Assembly: GCA_029258405.1 (NCBI GenBank)
Contig: JARHYY010000090.1
Span: 1-44,258, forward strand
Origin: Helicobacteraceae bacterium
Lineage (GTDB): Bacteria; Campylobacterota; Campylobacteria; Campylobacterales; Helicobacteraceae
Length of the DNA: 44,258 nucleotides
Reading direction: 5' to 3'
The translations under genes and the position numbers were made by a program. A model generated the notes under the pieces. That model was not told where the DNA came from. It was given only the letters and a program-made list of their open reading frames with translations, and ran no database searches. Positions within the stretch are counted from its first letter, which is position 1. Each line of letters opens with the position of its first letter. Below are positions 1 to 8,943 of the stretch, one piece after another.

Positions 1-127
1 TTTTATAGGAGGAGGAGCGTATTTTATCGATAAAACATATGCTGATAATTTTGTAATCCATGAAGATAGTGAATACTTCAATGCTATAGGCAATCTCTTA
101 TATATAAATGGTGAAGAACATGCTTGA
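1..127 (+). CDS. C-terminal fragment of ParM/StbA-like actin-family (plasmid segregation) protein, truncated by window edge
   Basis: Open frame from position 2 to TGA at 125-127 reads FIGGGAYFIDKTYADNFVIHEDSEYFNAIGNLLYINGEEHA. The GGGAYFI...DSEYFNAIGNLLYI pattern resembles the C-terminal GGGA...dpeFANvrGf segment of ParM-like actins. Not in the supplied ORF track because it has no start. Confidence 0.5.
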   Translation, partial: FIGGGAYFIDKTYADNFVIHEDSEYFNAIGNLLYINGEEHA

Positions 128-371
128 AATAATTCAAGGTTTTTTTATTATTATGTTCGTAATATCTATTATTCTACTAATACCATCTAGCTATTGCTTA
201 ATCTATAAAAGACTAGAAATATACTATCGTTTTAAAAATAATAAAGTAAAGGAAGAAATTTTTAAAAAGAAATTTAAATTATTCTTTTATCCCTTTATTT
301 TTTCTGTTTCTTATCTTTTAATAGTGCATATAGTTTCTTTTATAGGTAGAGTAATACTTAATATATGGTAA
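108..371 (+). CDS. Small hydrophobic protein with two predicted TM segments, unknown function
   Basis: 87-aa ORF with hydrophobic stretches FFIIMFVISIILLIPSSYCLI and FIFSVSYLLIVHIVSFIGRVIL; overlaps the end of the upstream actin-like ORF. True start may be the ATG at 120. Confidence 0.5.
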   Translation: MVKNMLEIIQGFFIIMFVISIILLIPSSYCLIYKRLEIYYRFKNNKVKEEIFKKKFKLFFYPFIFSVSYLLIVHIVSFIGRVILNIW

Positions 372-399
372 AACATTAATACTTTTAAAAAGGAATTCC

Positions 400-597
400 A
401 TGGATAGAGCATTACAAATTATGATTGAGAAAAAAGCAAAAATTGTTGATACCTTCTATCAAGATAAAAACTCATTAAAACATTTTGGAGCATTAAGAGC
501 ATGCGAATATCCATTAGAAAAGCTTGAAAAAATCATCAAAACAAAAGAGGAATTGCCTTTGTTCAATTTTACAGATAAACTTTTGCTTCTTAGGTGA
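400..597 (+). CDS. Short hypothetical ORF, possibly a truncated gene remnant
   Basis: 65-aa ORF with GGAATTCC before the ATG; no recognised family; followed by stop-rich DNA. Confidence 0.3.
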   Translation: MDRALQIMIEKKAKIVDTFYQDKNSLKHFGALRACEYPLEKLEKIIKTKEELPLFNFTDKLLLLR

Positions 598-723
598 GAA
601 AAATTATTGTTTCTTTTGAAGTAAAAAATAAAATAAGACAATTTCTTTTGCTGTAATATCGCTAAAGGCGACATGATATAAATGGTATTTATCATGCAAT
701 ACAGGATTAATCGCATGTTTAAA

Positions 724-772
724 CAATCTAAAAGCTATAAATATATATAAATTATTTATAGTTTTTAGATTG
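724..772. repeat. Long hairpin-forming inverted repeat (20-bp stem, 9-nt loop, one G-U/mismatch)
   Basis: CAATCTAAAAGCTATAAATA (724-743) / TATATAAAT loop / TATTTATAGTTTTTAGATTG (753-772). The right arm is the reverse complement of the left arm except at one position. Confidence 0.85.
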
Positions 773-1217
773 GTATTGTTATAAAATTTTATAATATCTT
801 AGTTGCAATAAGATGAATTTCAAAGCTTCTTACCATGCAAACTTTATAAAATTGGGATAAACAAGAATTATTAAAGACTAATGAAGTTACAAGAGATGCT
901 AGTAATAGATGAGATTCTTTAAAAATATCAATAAGAACATTAAATTTATACTGATAATTTTAAAATAAGTGCTTATACTAGAGTATTTTTCATAAAAAAT
1001 ATATAATAACAAGTACAAGTTTTAGAGTGCTATTGTGCTAAGAATAGTTTAGCAATACCTAACCCTTTGAAGTTATCTCTAGGTTTTCCCTAATCTCAAA
1101 CCGAACAAATATTTTAAGATAAGAGCTTGACAGAGCTTACCATAATTTTAAATTATTATTTCATCTCAAAGATAAACAAAGAATCTTTTTATAGAGGTTT
1201 GTTACCCGCATTTATTC

Positions 1218-2565
1218 TTAATAAGTTGAGCTTTTTGTAAGCTTTGCTATCTTTATTGCATTAAGATATTTCTTTATAGTATTAATTGTGTTGCATGGAT
1301 TAACTTTATATATAGTTTTATCTAACCATATTAAGTTATTATACTCATCATTGCCCCTAAAATATAAGGGTATTTGTGAAAGCATTTTATAGCACCTATT
1401 TTTAACATTTACTATAACTTGCACATAGCTTACTTATTCTGTTATCGTTATTCTATGCTCCTACTAGTAATAGGATTATTAAGAACATATTGTAACATGG
1501 GTATGTATTGCTTTTTAATCTTTGTGTATGTTCTATCATCTGCTTTATATATACTCATGTGAGAGGGTAATATTCCTAATATAACTTATAGGAATTAAGG
1601 GCTTAATACATTCTTTGAGCTTGGTTGTTTTTAATGCTTTGTATTTGTTATATATATATTCATGTCTAGCTTTAAAGCTTTCTTATTGGTTAGAGATATA
1701 CCAATCTCATTCATGTAAAACTATTGAGAGCAAGGGGGATATAATAAGGGGGATATAATCTTGTTCCCATATTAGTTTTGCCTATTCCAAACATTTCTAC
1801 TTTTAGCATTTTGGATATATCTTTTACTCCATAATTGTTTTAATAGTTCATGATTTATTATCAAAGAAACTTTATCTCTATCTCTTACAAAGTGTAATTT
1901 ATTGTTATTCATGAGTTTTAATGCTTTAGCTTTTATATACCCCTTTGTGTGCTCCTATTAGTTCTTAAATCCATAAGAATATATATAAAGCTTTGTATAT
2001 TATTTAGTCTTATTATGAGCTCTTGTAGTTTTACTCTCTTTGTTATTCTTGATATTCCTATATGCTAGTAGTATGTTATTATTATTGCATATTAAAGACA
2101 AAGTTTTAAAGTTGTAGTATGAGATGATATAATGTATCTTGTATTTCTTGAATTATAGTATTGAGAGTTTCTTAGGTTATTTACCTTGAGATTCTTTTAT
2201 TGCCATTATTATATTCTTTATTCATAAAAGTTACTAGCTCTTTTTTAAGTTTTTCACTCTTTTAGTCTTACAAGAACCTTTTATTGCTCTTGTTAAACTA
2301 CTCTATAAGATTAAGAGATTTTAATAGGTTGCCCATTTATATATCTCAAGTAGCCTGTGTTATCAGTTTCAATGCTGCTACTTAACCTCCTTATGTTCGC
2401 ATTGTACTTACTTATTTCAATACGCTTGAGTTTATAATATAATGTATTGTATGGTGGAGTATGAGCTAAATTCTTTTGGGTTATTACTCTCTCATTTGAA
2501 TTTGTAGATTTATAGTGAGATTTAGTTATAATTACTAAATCCCACCATTTCATGCCCTTAGGCAT
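1218..2565 (-). pseudogene. Decayed minus-strand coding remnants, family not identified
   Basis: Protein-like fragments separated by stops and frame changes: the 84-aa frame 2311-2565 (MPKGMKWWDLVIITKSHYKSTNSNERV...), a short MNNNKLHFVRDRDKVSLIINHELLKQLWSKRYIQNAKSRN stretch and the 68-aa frame 1218-1424. Confidence 0.35.
1732..1759. repeat. Perfect tandem duplication of a 14-bp unit (AAGGGGGATATAAT x2)
   Basis: Direct reading: aagggggatataat aagggggatataat. Confidence 0.9.
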
Positions 2566-2649
2566 TTATAGGTGAAGGGGTCGCTCATTAACTCATATAA
2601 GACTTAGAGAGTGGTATAAATTACTACAAAAAGGTTTAACAGGGCTTTA

Positions 2650-3660
2650 ATTCTATCTTAGAAGAATAAATGAAAAGACTTATTTTACATATAAAGATAG
2701 ATTATTATAATTTGATACAGATATAAACAAAGGTAATGAGCATATAAGATTAAAGTATAATGAACTAAAGATGTTTTTCAGAATCAATAAAATATAAAGC
2801 CACTTAATAAAATGGATTAAAAAGAGTAATTTTCATTTATGTATGAAGTAAGCATATATTACAGCTATTTAATCTCAATAAAGTCTTTCAGGTATTAAGA
2901 TTTAAAAAAAGCAATCAAGGTTTATTGATTTTTACACAAACTTCAATCCTACTAAAGCATTATTGTATTTTGGGCTTAAAGCTTGTATGCTTGAAAATCT
3001 TAGCAAAGGTAATGTTCAGTATTATCAGATTCTATAAAAACTCTTAAACTTGCTCTTAATGTGGAAGCATTAAAGCAATATCAAAAAGATAGAATCTATG
3101 TATAATATATAGAATAATATGCGTTTAATCTATAAATTTAACAACACATGGGACATGCTTTGAATACACCTGCTATTGAAGGTTGAAACAGGAAAAATAG
3201 CAATTCTATTATATGTTTTTATAGTTTTAAAGGAATGGATTAAATATATCTATCCAAAAGAGAATCAAAGAAACAAAGACTTACAAAAGAGCAAAGATTG
3301 ATATTAAAAAACTACTAAAAGAGTGGTAAAGATAAGACTGATTAAAAAATTTGACTTGATAGTAGTTAAGGCAAAATGCTAAAATATAAACAAATTCTTT
3401 ATAGAAATGATACACCATACAAGCAAGACTTATAATGTAGAATTAATAAAAATCTTCATTGAAGTATAGGATATGAATGTAAGGTAAGTATTAATATTTT
3501 TAAAATTTGGATTAATTGGGTTAGGGAACAAGCTAAGAGAAACACATAAAAAAGCCTTTAATCTATGCTTTAAATGGGATATAAAAAGAATCTACAGTAA
3601 TGAAAAATTAATGGTACTTTGGAATAAATTTTAAAAAATGTAATAAAGAGAGTCATTTAA
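2650..3660 (+). pseudogene. Decayed plus-strand coding remnants, family not identified
   Basis: Short protein-like stretches broken by stops, e.g. FIDFYTNFNPTKALLYFGLKACMLENLSKGNVQYYQIL from about 2921; no ORF over about 40 codons. Confidence 0.3.
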
Positions 3661-3898
3661 AGTATATAGTGCTCTTTCAGGGAATAAGATCAATATATTT
3701 GTACATATTTTGTGAGCATGTTAAAATGAGGGTTGCAATAATTAAATTGCTTTTTTATATCATGATTGCATATAGAAATGCTGATGCATTATTTATCTTA
3801 GGGGTAATAGAAATATGTTACTTGCCCATGAATATAAACTTTACAACAAAGCATAGAAAAGCTAGTTTAAATATTATTTCTATGATACCCAAAATATT

Positions 3899-6427
3899 TT
3901 AGAGATATATATTTTCAATAAATATGCAATAATCAATATAATTTTTTGAAATCTTGTTTGCTTGAATATTGAGGGTTTTTAGTGAGGGCAATAAAAGTAA
4001 AACATGGGGCATTTGTGTAAATTGGTTTCCTTTTAAAATAATTTCTTTAAGGGATTGTAGATATTTTATAGATTGTGGCAATGATTCTAAAACATTATTT
4101 TTAAGATTAAGTATTTTAAGTTTATGGAGATATTTTATATCATCTGGAATTTCTTTTAAATAGTTGCCTGATAAATCAAGAATTTTTAGTGATGTAAATG
4201 CTATTGTATCAAGAGTAATATTTTGAATATTATTATTGCGTAAAAATAAATGTTTAAGTGTTTTAATATGAAATGCAATATCAGGAGTATTGATAAAATT
4301 AGAATTCAAATTCAGTTCTTGAAGATATTTTAATAATGGAATCCATTGAGGGATTGTTTTTATATTATTATAGGCAATATGTATTTCTTTGAGTTTTTTC
4401 ATATACATAACATTAGGGAATGATTTAAGATTATTATTATTGAGATTGATTTTTTCTAATTTTTTTAGAGATTTTATACAAGGAAAATCATGAATATGAT
4501 TATATGATAGATTGATATGCTTAAGGTGTATAAGACTTTCTATATCTTGGGGAATAGCTTGTATTTGGTTATTTGATAAGGAAAGGTATTTGAGTTTTTT
4601 CATGTCAAATATTTTGTAAGGAATATTTGTAAGCAAATTATCATCTAGTATAAGGGTTTCAAGAGCATGAACTTTTTCTAAAATTGAAGAATATTCTTTC
4701 ATGTATGTTCTTGTAAGATTGAGTGCCTTGAGAGTAGATGTAATATGCAAGAAAAAATGGGTTGCTATAGAATGAATTCGATTATATGAAATATCAAGCT
4801 CTTTAAGGGCATATAGTTTAAAATCATTACCATCAATATTGCTGATAAGATTATTTGAAAGATTCAACGATTCAAGTTTTGAAAATTTTACATTAAAGGG
4901 AAAAGTTTGCAGAGCATTTGAGGATAAATTAAGATATACTAAAGGTATAGATTCTATTTTATTGCTAATATTGCAAATAGCATTATTGTTGATATACAGA
5001 AATTGTAAATTTATCATTTTTTCTATTGCATCGGGGATATTTTGTATATTATTATTATGGAGCAAAAGTTTATTCATTGTTTTTACATTGCAAATTTCTT
5101 GAGGAAAATCTTTAAATTGGTTATGAGAGAGGGATAGTTTAATAAGAGGAAGATGAGAAAAATTATCAGGGATATTTTTAAGAAAATTATAATTAAGTGA
5201 TAAAATTTCTAATTTTTTAAGATGATATATAGCTTCAGGGATATAATATAGTTGGCAATTATCCATATAAAGTTGCTCTAGGTTTTTAGCAAAACATACA
5301 GATGAGGGAAAACATTTAAAGGGGTTATGACTTATGATGAGAGTTCTCAAAGCACTATTTAAAGGGGGCATATCAGTAAGATAATTATTCTTTATGGAGA
5401 ATGTTTTAAGAGCTTGTGCTTGTGCAATATTTTTTGGAATATATCGAATTTTGTTATTATCAATATATAGAGTATGCAATTTGTTATGTGTAAAAATATA
5501 AGCAGGTATAGAATCTATGTTATTATATGCAAAATTTAAGATGGTAAGATTTTTTAAGAAAAATAATTTATTTGTTATATGTTCAATATAATTATGTTTA
5601 AAATTTAAAACTTTAAGAGAAGTTATTTTTGAAATTTCTTGTGGTATTTTTTGAAATTTATTATATTCTAAATGCAAAGTAATCATTTTTTTAAAAAAAA
5701 ATGTTTTTGGGAGACATTGCAAACGATTATGGCTTAAATCTAAAAATTTCAAATCGTATAAACAATGAATTTTATCTGGTATCTTGCTTATATTATTATC
5801 CCTTAGGGATAATGTATGCAGTTGTGGGAAGCTGCATATTTCTTGAGGTAATACATTGATTTTATTATTATCAAGCTCTAAAGATTGGAGATGTTGAAGC
5901 GATTGTAATTCTATGGGTATATTATGTATTTTGTTGCACTTAAGGCTTAAATACTCCATCTTTGTCAAAAAGCCCATTTCGATAGGCAATTTTTCGATTT
6001 TATTGTTATCAAGATTAAGTGTAGTAAGTTTCTTGAGGTTTCTAATCTCTTGTGGTATCTCTAATATTGCATTATTGTTTAACGATATATATTCAAGTTG
6101 TTCCATCTCTAAAAGTGTTTGAGGGAATATCTTAAAAGCATTTTTGTCTAAACAAATTCCTTTAAGTTTTTTAAGATATTTAAATTCTGTGGGTATTTTT
6201 TTGAGCTTTTGTCCATAGATGGTGAGGTATTGTACATTTTTAAGAGAAGATATATTAAGCTCAAAAGGTTGCAGGCTAAATTCAGGTATGCCTTCCATTA
6301 TATGATATGCTTGGAGCCAATGCAGTAATGATTCTATCTTTTGATGATGATAAGCCATTTCTGAAGGATAAAAGAAACTTTTTTGAAGATTCTGGGTGAA
6401 AGTTTGATAAATATCGCTTTTATTCAT
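3899..6427 (-). CDS. Large leucine-rich repeat protein (842 aa, more than 30 LRRs of about 23 aa)
   Basis: Repeating LxxLxxLxLxxNxIxxIPxxI units across nearly the full length (e.g. LKKLTTLNLDNNKIEKLPIEMGFLTKMEYLSLKCNKIHNIPIEL); no obvious signal peptide. Confidence 0.95.
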   Translation of the reverse strand: MNKSDIYQTFTQNLQKSFFYPSEMAYHHQKIESLLHWLQAYHIMEGIPEFSLQPFELNISSLKNVQYLTIYGQKLKKIPTEFKYLKKLKGICLDKNAFKIFPQTLLEMEQLEYISLNNNAILEIPQEIRNLKKLTTLNLDNNKIEKLPIEMGFLTKMEYLSLKCNKIHNIPIELQSLQHLQSLELDNNKINVLPQEICSFPQLHTLSLRDNNISKIPDKIHCLYDLKFLDLSHNRLQCLPKTFFFKKMITLHLEYNKFQKIPQEISKITSLKVLNFKHNYIEHITNKLFFLKNLTILNFAYNNIDSIPAYIFTHNKLHTLYIDNNKIRYIPKNIAQAQALKTFSIKNNYLTDMPPLNSALRTLIISHNPFKCFPSSVCFAKNLEQLYMDNCQLYYIPEAIYHLKKLEILSLNYNFLKNIPDNFSHLPLIKLSLSHNQFKDFPQEICNVKTMNKLLLHNNNIQNIPDAIEKMINLQFLYINNNAICNISNKIESIPLVYLNLSSNALQTFPFNVKFSKLESLNLSNNLISNIDGNDFKLYALKELDISYNRIHSIATHFFLHITSTLKALNLTRTYMKEYSSILEKVHALETLILDDNLLTNIPYKIFDMKKLKYLSLSNNQIQAIPQDIESLIHLKHINLSYNHIHDFPCIKSLKKLEKINLNNNNLKSFPNVMYMKKLKEIHIAYNNIKTIPQWIPLLKYLQELNLNSNFINTPDIAFHIKTLKHLFLRNNNIQNITLDTIAFTSLKILDLSGNYLKEIPDDIKYLHKLKILNLKNNVLESLPQSIKYLQSLKEIILKGNQFTQMPHVLLLLPSLKTLNIQANKISKNYIDYCIFIENIYL

Positions 6428-6891
6428 TGCTCATTCACAGATGATTGCCTTATGGCTTCATAGAGTACTATTGCCACTGCTGTGGCAAGGTTAAGACTTC
6501 TTGCTTGAATATTCATAGGTATGCTTAAGCATTGTTCTTTGAATTTTTGAAGTACGCTATCTGGCAATCCTTTATCCTCTCTACCAAAATACAAAAAGCT
6601 CTGTGCTGAAAAATGTGCCTTATGATAAATATTGCAACTCTTAGTAGTAAGAAAAAAATGTTGTTTTGTTGGGGGATTATATGCCCAAAAAACATCTAAA
6701 CTCACCCATTCTTTAATGTCAAGATAGCTCCAATAATCCATTCCTGAACGCTTTATTTCTTTAGCACAGAGGCGAAAACCTAAAGGATGGATAAGATGCA
6801 ATACACTATTGCTTGCCGCACAGAGCCTCCCAATAGCTCCAGTGTTATGGGGTATCCTTGGTTCAACAAGCACAATTTGAATATTGTCCAT
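6424..6891 (-). CDS. trmL: tRNA (cytidine(34)-2'-O)-methyltransferase, SPOUT family
   Basis: MDNIQIVLVEPRIPHNTGAIGRLCAASN...FGREDKGLPDSVL...SLNLATAVAIVLYE are hallmark SPOUT/TrmL motifs. Confidence 0.93.
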   Translation of the reverse strand: MDNIQIVLVEPRIPHNTGAIGRLCAASNSVLHLIHPLGFRLCAKEIKRSGMDYWSYLDIKEWVSLDVFWAYNPPTKQHFFLTTKSCNIYHKAHFSAQSFLYFGREDKGLPDSVLQKFKEQCLSIPMNIQARSLNLATAVAIVLYEAIRQSSVNEQ

Positions 6892-7224
6892 TTACTTTCT
6901 TTTAGGGTCACCATGTATTAAGATTTTGATAATCACAGCAAATGCTTTTGTATTGAGTCTTATCATTCTTTTAAGCTGAAAAAGCATAATAGATTGGCAT
7001 GTAGATTGTATATATTGAGCTGATAGATCTTCTTTAGGTTCTGCAGGAGTTTCTGCAGGCGGAGCTGAAGAATCTGTAGGTTCTGGTGGTTTTTGTGGGA
7101 TAATATCATTTATTACTTCTTGTTTCGTGTTTAAATTTAGTGTGTCCTTATGCTCATCTTCTTCGCTAAACCTCTTTGCTTCTGTTTTATAAATAGAAAT
7201 TGCCTTAGAACGATTGATGCTCAT
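6892..7224 (-). CDS. Hypothetical protein with Pro-rich middle segment
   Basis: 110-aa ORF abutting trmL in the same direction; PQKPPEPTDSSAPPAETPAEPKE linker. Confidence 0.7.
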   Translation of the reverse strand: MSINRSKAISIYKTEAKRFSEEDEHKDTLNLNTKQEVINDIIPQKPPEPTDSSAPPAETPAEPKEDLSAQYIQSTCQSIMLFQLKRMIRLNTKAFAVIIKILIHGDPKRK

Positions 7225-7234
7225 AACCCATCCT

Positions 7235-8083
7235 TTAAAAAATTACTGTTTTGTTATTATGTATAAAAACGCGATCATTTAAAACAAGCTCAATAGCTTT
7301 TGCAAGTACATTTTTTTCAATATCCCTACCTGCTTTTTGCATATCATGAATACTATATGTGTGATTAACTTCAATAATATTTTGGGTAATTATTGGTCCT
7401 TCATCAAGATTTTCAGTAACAAAATGTGCTGTTGCTCCGATGATTTTTGCACCCTTGTGGTAAGCTTGCTTGTATGGATTTGCACCAATAAAAGCAGGCA
7501 AAAGAGAATGATGAATATTAATAATTTTATGCCAATAATGTTTTACAAAATGAGCACTTAAAATACGCATGTATTTTGCTAAGATGATATAATCAATAGT
7601 ATATTCTTCATTTATGCTTTGCAATAAATTTAAAATTTTCTCTTCATGTTCTGAACGCAAAAGTCGTGTTGAACTTATATAATAAAAGGGTATCTCGAAT
7701 CGTTCGCTAAGTTTTCTTAAGTTTTCATGATTGCTTATAATAGCTTGTATGTGGCAGTTTATCTCTTTACTTTCATGCTTTAAAAGAAGATCTCCAAGGC
7801 AATGATATTCTTTTGTGCAAAAAATTACTACATTTTTTTTGCGGCTTTCCTCTAAAGATATAAATGTATTTTCAGGAAGAATTGCACAAAGCTTTTCTTT
7901 TAGCCCTGCAATGCTTGTTGTCCCGCTAAATTCTGCCCTAAAGAAAAATATGTTATCTTCATTATTTACATATTCATTATTTTTTTCAATATTGAATTCT
8001 AGCTCAAAAAGCAATGATGTAATCTTATATATTAAACCTTTTTGGTCTGGTGATTGAATGCGTAAAATATATTTTTTATTCAT
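7235..8083 (-). CDS. purU: Formyltetrahydrofolate deformylase
   Basis: N-terminal ACT-like domain (YILRIQSPDQKGLIYKITSLL) plus formyltransferase-like domain (NIHHSLLPAFIGANPYKQAYHKGAKIIGATAHFVTENLDEGPIITQ). Confidence 0.95.
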   Translation of the reverse strand: MNKKYILRIQSPDQKGLIYKITSLLFELEFNIEKNNEYVNNEDNIFFFRAEFSGTTSIAGLKEKLCAILPENTFISLEESRKKNVVIFCTKEYHCLGDLLLKHESKEINCHIQAIISNHENLRKLSERFEIPFYYISSTRLLRSEHEEKILNLLQSINEEYTIDYIILAKYMRILSAHFVKHYWHKIINIHHSLLPAFIGANPYKQAYHKGAKIIGATAHFVTENLDEGPIITQNIIEVNHTYSIHDMQKAGRDIEKNVLAKAIELVLNDRVFIHNNKTVIF

Positions 8084-8943
8084 AACACATTCTTTAAAAA
8101 AGCATGTAATTTTTGCTGAAGCAAAGAACTAACTTTTCCCAAAAAAATATCAAATGAGTCATGTTCAATCCATATTTCATAGCCCTCTACGCCCGCCAAA
8201 GATGCTAGCGTTTTTTTAGCATCTTTTTTTGTACCAATAGAATCAATAAGTCCTATTTGCAATGCAGTTTGAGAATCAAATATTTTTCCCTCTGCAAAAA
8301 CATCGCTTTTTTGGCAATCAAGTTTTCGTGCATCACATACATCATTAACAAACATGGTATATTGTTTTTGTAATAAATCTGTAAGTTCTTCTTTTTCATG
8401 CTCTTCCCAAGAGCGCATAAAAGTTCCCGATTCTTTATACTTACCTGCTTTTATGGTTTGTGGTTTAATGCCTATCTTATTAAGAAGCTCGCTTGCATCA
8501 ATACCTTCTAAAATAACACCAATAGAGCCAACTATAGCACCTTTGTTTGCTATAATTTTCTCTGCTCCTAATGCTGCGTAATAGCTCCCGCTTGCTAATG
8601 TTCCTTGTGCATAGACAACAATAGGCTTTTTCTGCCCTAGCCTCCTTATTTCTTCATATATCTCAACACTTGGTGAAAGTGCTCCACCAGGGGAATCAAT
8701 GGTTATGAGAATGCCTTGTATAGAATCATCTTGTTGTATTTCATCAAGCTGTTCAAGAAAGGAGGTGGAATCTAATATAGCACCTATAAGCTCAATTTCA
8801 ATCAAGTTTCCTTCGGATTGCTTTTGTTCGAAAAAACCAGCTATCCATAAAAATAAAAAAAGAAGTGCAAAAGCTTTAAAATAGCGCGTTACAAAAACAA
8901 AAGGAAAGAGCAAGATAACTAAAAGTGTTTTAAGGCTATTCAT
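8080..8943 (-). CDS. sppA: Signal peptide peptidase SppA, S49 family
   Basis: N-terminal TM; GILITIDSPGGALSPSVEIYEEIRRL...ASGSYYAALGAEKIIANKGAIVGSIGVI motifs. Confidence 0.95.
   Translation of the reverse strand: MNSLKTLLVILLFPFVFVTRYFKAFALLFLFLWIAGFFEQKQSEGNLIEIELIGAILDSTSFLEQLDEIQQDDSIQGILITIDSPGGALSPSVEIYEEIRRLGQKKPIVVYAQGTLASGSYYAALGAEKIIANKGAIVGSIGVILEGIDASELLNKIGIKPQTIKAGKYKESGTFMRSWEEHEKEELTDLLQKQYTMFVNDVCDARKLDCQKSDVFAEGKIFDSQTALQIGLIDSIGTKKDAKKTLASLAGVEGYEIWIEHDSFDIFLGKVSSLLQQKLHAFLKNVL

Noticed and set aside
459-716. 85-aa minus-strand ORF
   Set aside because: Antisense to the 400-597 ORF, no RBS or family match; likely chance.
3669-3902. 77-aa plus-strand ORF in the decayed region
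   Set aside because: No recognisable family, composition like surrounding non-coding DNA, and it converges on the LRR 3' end; not supported as a gene.
3969-4163. Plus-strand ORFs inside the LRR gene (3969-4163, 4839-5102, 5913-6122)
   Set aside because: Antisense shadows of a repetitive Leu/Asn/Ile-rich coding sequence; no independent coding evidence.
3899-6427. LRR repeats considered as a DNA-level tandem repeat or CRISPR-like array
   Set aside because: Periodicity is at the protein level; nucleotide units are diverged and not separated by unique spacers.
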